Positions 62,586-64,000 of a stretch of DNA of 64,000 nucleotides are shown here, one piece after another; position 1 is the stretch's first letter; every line of letters starts with the position of its first letter. Both the position numbers and the translations under genes were made by a program. The notes under the pieces are model-generated. The model did no database searches, had not been told where the DNA came from, and saw nothing but the letters and a program-made list of their open reading frames with translations. Source of the DNA: Mucilaginibacter limnophilus (lineage in GTDB: Bacteria > Bacteroidota > Bacteroidia > Sphingobacteriales > Sphingobacteriaceae); the NCBI RefSeq assembly GCF_004005815.1, contig NZ_SACK01000013.1, forward strand, positions 25,498 through 89,497, written 5' to 3'.

Positions 62586-62954
62586 ATGATGGAAAATACA
62601 GCACAATTATTGGAAGACAGCCTGCTGCGTATCTGGAACGATCGCGATGCACAACGCCGGTTAGAGATCATGAAGGACGTTTATGCGACCGACATTGCTT
62701 TTTATGAGTCGAATGATAGCCCTGCCTTTGTAGGGCACCAGGCGATCAATGAGCTGATCGGCAGACTGCAAGCGCAATGGCCTGACGGTTTTAAGTTCGA
62801 ACTTTTACTACCTGGCCGCGTAAACCACAACATTCAGGAAATTCGCTGGCGTTTGGGTGTACCCGGTGATTCTCCCGTTGCGACAGGAACGGATATCGCT
62901 ACTATAGCAGATGGTAAGATCAGCGCGCTATACCTTTTTCTGGATATTAAGTAA
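62586..62954 (+). CDS. SnoaL-like/NTF2-fold cytoplasmic protein
   Basis: 122 residues, no signal peptide. The NTF2-like fold pattern is clear (LLRIWNDRDAQRRLEIMKDV, DIAFYESNDSPAFVGHQAIN, ATIADGKISALYLFLDIK). SnoaL-like proteins include small isomerases, cyclases and dehydratases acting on aromatic or polyketide-like substrates. It follows the SDR on the same strand and would share its FNR-like control. Substrate unknown. Confidence 0.85.
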   Translation: MMENTAQLLEDSLLRIWNDRDAQRRLEIMKDVYATDIAFYESNDSPAFVGHQAINELIGRLQAQWPDGFKFELLLPGRVNHNIQEIRWRLGVPGDSPVATGTDIATIADGKISALYLFLDIK

Positions 62955-63452
62955 TGTTGGACGTTACTATAATTGCCTTTAAGTCAATTCTTATTCTAGT
63001 AACAAATATGTAACGGAGTATTCTTGACTAAAAGACGAAATAGTCTTAAATTAGCTTCTGTAAGTCGTAAGACACGATTTCCAACTCGCATATTTAAGAG
63101 CAACAAAATACTCATAATCTTTTGGTCTCACTCGTAAGCCCTTTTTAAAATAAAAAGCGCAAAAGATTTTTGTTTACCAACGACTCAACACTTGTTTTCT
63201 CGGTGTTGATCGACAGCATGATTAACGCTGTGATCAAATGCTAGGGCCAACATCAACGCATACCCACTATGCGGTAATCGCTATTCAAAAACAGCAATTT
63301 TCACAAAGGTATTGTTAGGACTGTAAAATTACCAAATCAATTCGGTAATGCCCACGGACCGGGCATTGCGCCCCATCCTGGCGGTGGAAATACGTTAACA
63401 GAAGAGCCGTAATCAATGCTACAGCTTTTCTATTTGAGAGACACCTTTCGTA
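62955..63452. other. Intergenic, no clear features
   Basis: About 500 AT-rich bases between a SnoaL-like gene and the convergent hydrolase. Small inverted repeats occur (ATGCCC with GGGCAT near 63348-63367). No gene, RNA or strong promoter is evident. Confidence 0.3.
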
Positions 63453-64000
63453 TTATTGATGGGCTGACAAAAAAGGCGATAAAACCTTCAGCAAGTCTTC
63501 CGGCTGTTCTTCCGCAATATAATGGCCGCTGTTTTCAATGCTGATGCTTTGAACAGGATGTTCAGACACTTTCTGCATGGCAATACCCATGTTCAACCCT
63601 TGTCCGTATTCCGCACCGATAGCCAAAACCGGTATACTTAGTTTAGCATTATAGGCTAGGTTTTGCCTGGCGCTTTCGATAAAGGCGCGATAGTACTCAA
63701 AACCGTATTTTAAGTTTTCTTTACCCGTATAACATTGTACATAATGTGAAACAATCTCATCACTCAGGGCGTCTTTTACGATTGTCTTATTCTTAAAATA
63801 CCAGTTCAGGTACTCAGCTTCCTTACCGGCCAGCAGAAATTCCGGAATGTCGTCGATGGCATGGAAATAGAACTGCCATATCTTTTTGGCATTCACCGGA
63901 CTGAAGATTTCATCGGGTATTAGCCCGGGGATACCAGCATCGAGGACTGACAGGGTTTTTAGTGATTGTTCAAACTCAAGTGCAAATGTCACTGCTACCC
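63453..64000 (-). CDS. Alpha/beta-hydrolase, 5' part beyond the window
   Basis: The frame stays open from the stop at 63453 to the window edge, so this is the C-terminal 182 residues of a larger protein. LSVLDAGIPGLIPDEIF, IWQFYFHAIDDIPEFLLAG, LSIPVLAIGAEYGQG (the strand before the Asp/Glu acid) and SGHYIAEEQPEDLLKVL with the catalytic His match epoxide-hydrolase/haloalkane-dehalogenase-like alpha/beta-hydrolases. The nucleophile elbow lies outside. Substrate unknown. Confidence 0.85.
   Translation of the reverse strand, partial: VAVTFALEFEQSLKTLSVLDAGIPGLIPDEIFSPVNAKKIWQFYFHAIDDIPEFLLAGKEAEYLNWYFKNKTIVKDALSDEIVSHYVQCYTGKENLKYGFEYYRAFIESARQNLAYNAKLSIPVLAIGAEYGQGLNMGIAMQKVSEHPVQSISIENSGHYIAEEQPEDLLKVLSPFLSAHQ

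Noticed and set aside
1..64000. CRISPR array or rRNA operon
   Set aside because: I looked for regularly spaced direct repeats and for rRNA-like conserved stretches and found none.

Overview
The window looks like a chromosomal segment of a soil or plant-associated Bacteroidota bacterium, most likely Sphingobacteriaceae (Mucilaginibacter/Pedobacter-like). The reasons are TAnnTTTG-type promoter boxes with no Shine-Dalgarno bias, a TamL-type outer-membrane lipoprotein, a TonB-receptor-like barrel, a GH92 mannosidase, a type IX secretion sorting domain, NVEALA-like peptides, LytTR regulators, and intergenic palindromes of a kind I associate with this family. There are no rRNA genes and no CRISPR array. 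Two intact tRNAs are present (Cys-GCA, Arg-CCG).

Layout. 1-15 kb is mostly housekeeping or ordinary accessory genes: an SGNH hydrolase, pyrD, tRNA-Cys, a TrmH-type methyltransferase overlapping head-to-head with tamL, a zinc alcohol dehydrogenase, TspO, a cupin, a transglutaminase with an Anbu-type proteasome homologue, MscS and a GH92 mannosidase. 15.3-18.6 kb is a decayed integration site: an inverted tRNA-Arg fragment, a frameshifted tyrosine integrase, intact tRNA-Arg and a wrecked IS3-family element. 18.6-34.1 kb is the most interesting block. It is a co-oriented run of eight genes (TonB-receptor-like barrel, lipoprotein hydrolase, DUF4961-like protein, MG2/plug protein, thioredoxin-like lipoprotein, propeller-like lipoprotein, small Cys-rich NVEALA-like peptide, O-antigen-ligase/TPR membrane protein). 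It faces a divergent atypical signal peptidase I and a stand-alone LytTR regulator, and looks like an undescribed system for making, processing and handling a secreted peptide. 34-43 kb holds a recombination scar, GH2 and T9SS-secreted carbohydrate enzymes, and decayed fragments (VOC protein, hybrid sensor, small secreted protein).

43.6-64 kb is a patchwork of regulator-plus-redox-enzyme modules: AraC with an amidohydrolase and an SDR, AraC with an NmrA-like reductase, TetR, MarR with an aminoglycoside/choline-kinase-like protein, Crp with darcynin and an SDR, LytS/LytR facing secreted NTF2-like proteins, and an FNR-like regulator with quinone oxidoreductase, SDR and SnoaL-like genes. In this last module two near-identical TTGAT-N4-ATCAA palindromes sit at matching distances from the promoters of the flanking enzymes.

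A caution for every reader: at least six genes between 15 and 61 kb are broken by a single missing base, five of them in A runs. This could be real decay, but it also looks like homopolymer error in the assembly, so those genes may be intact in the organism.
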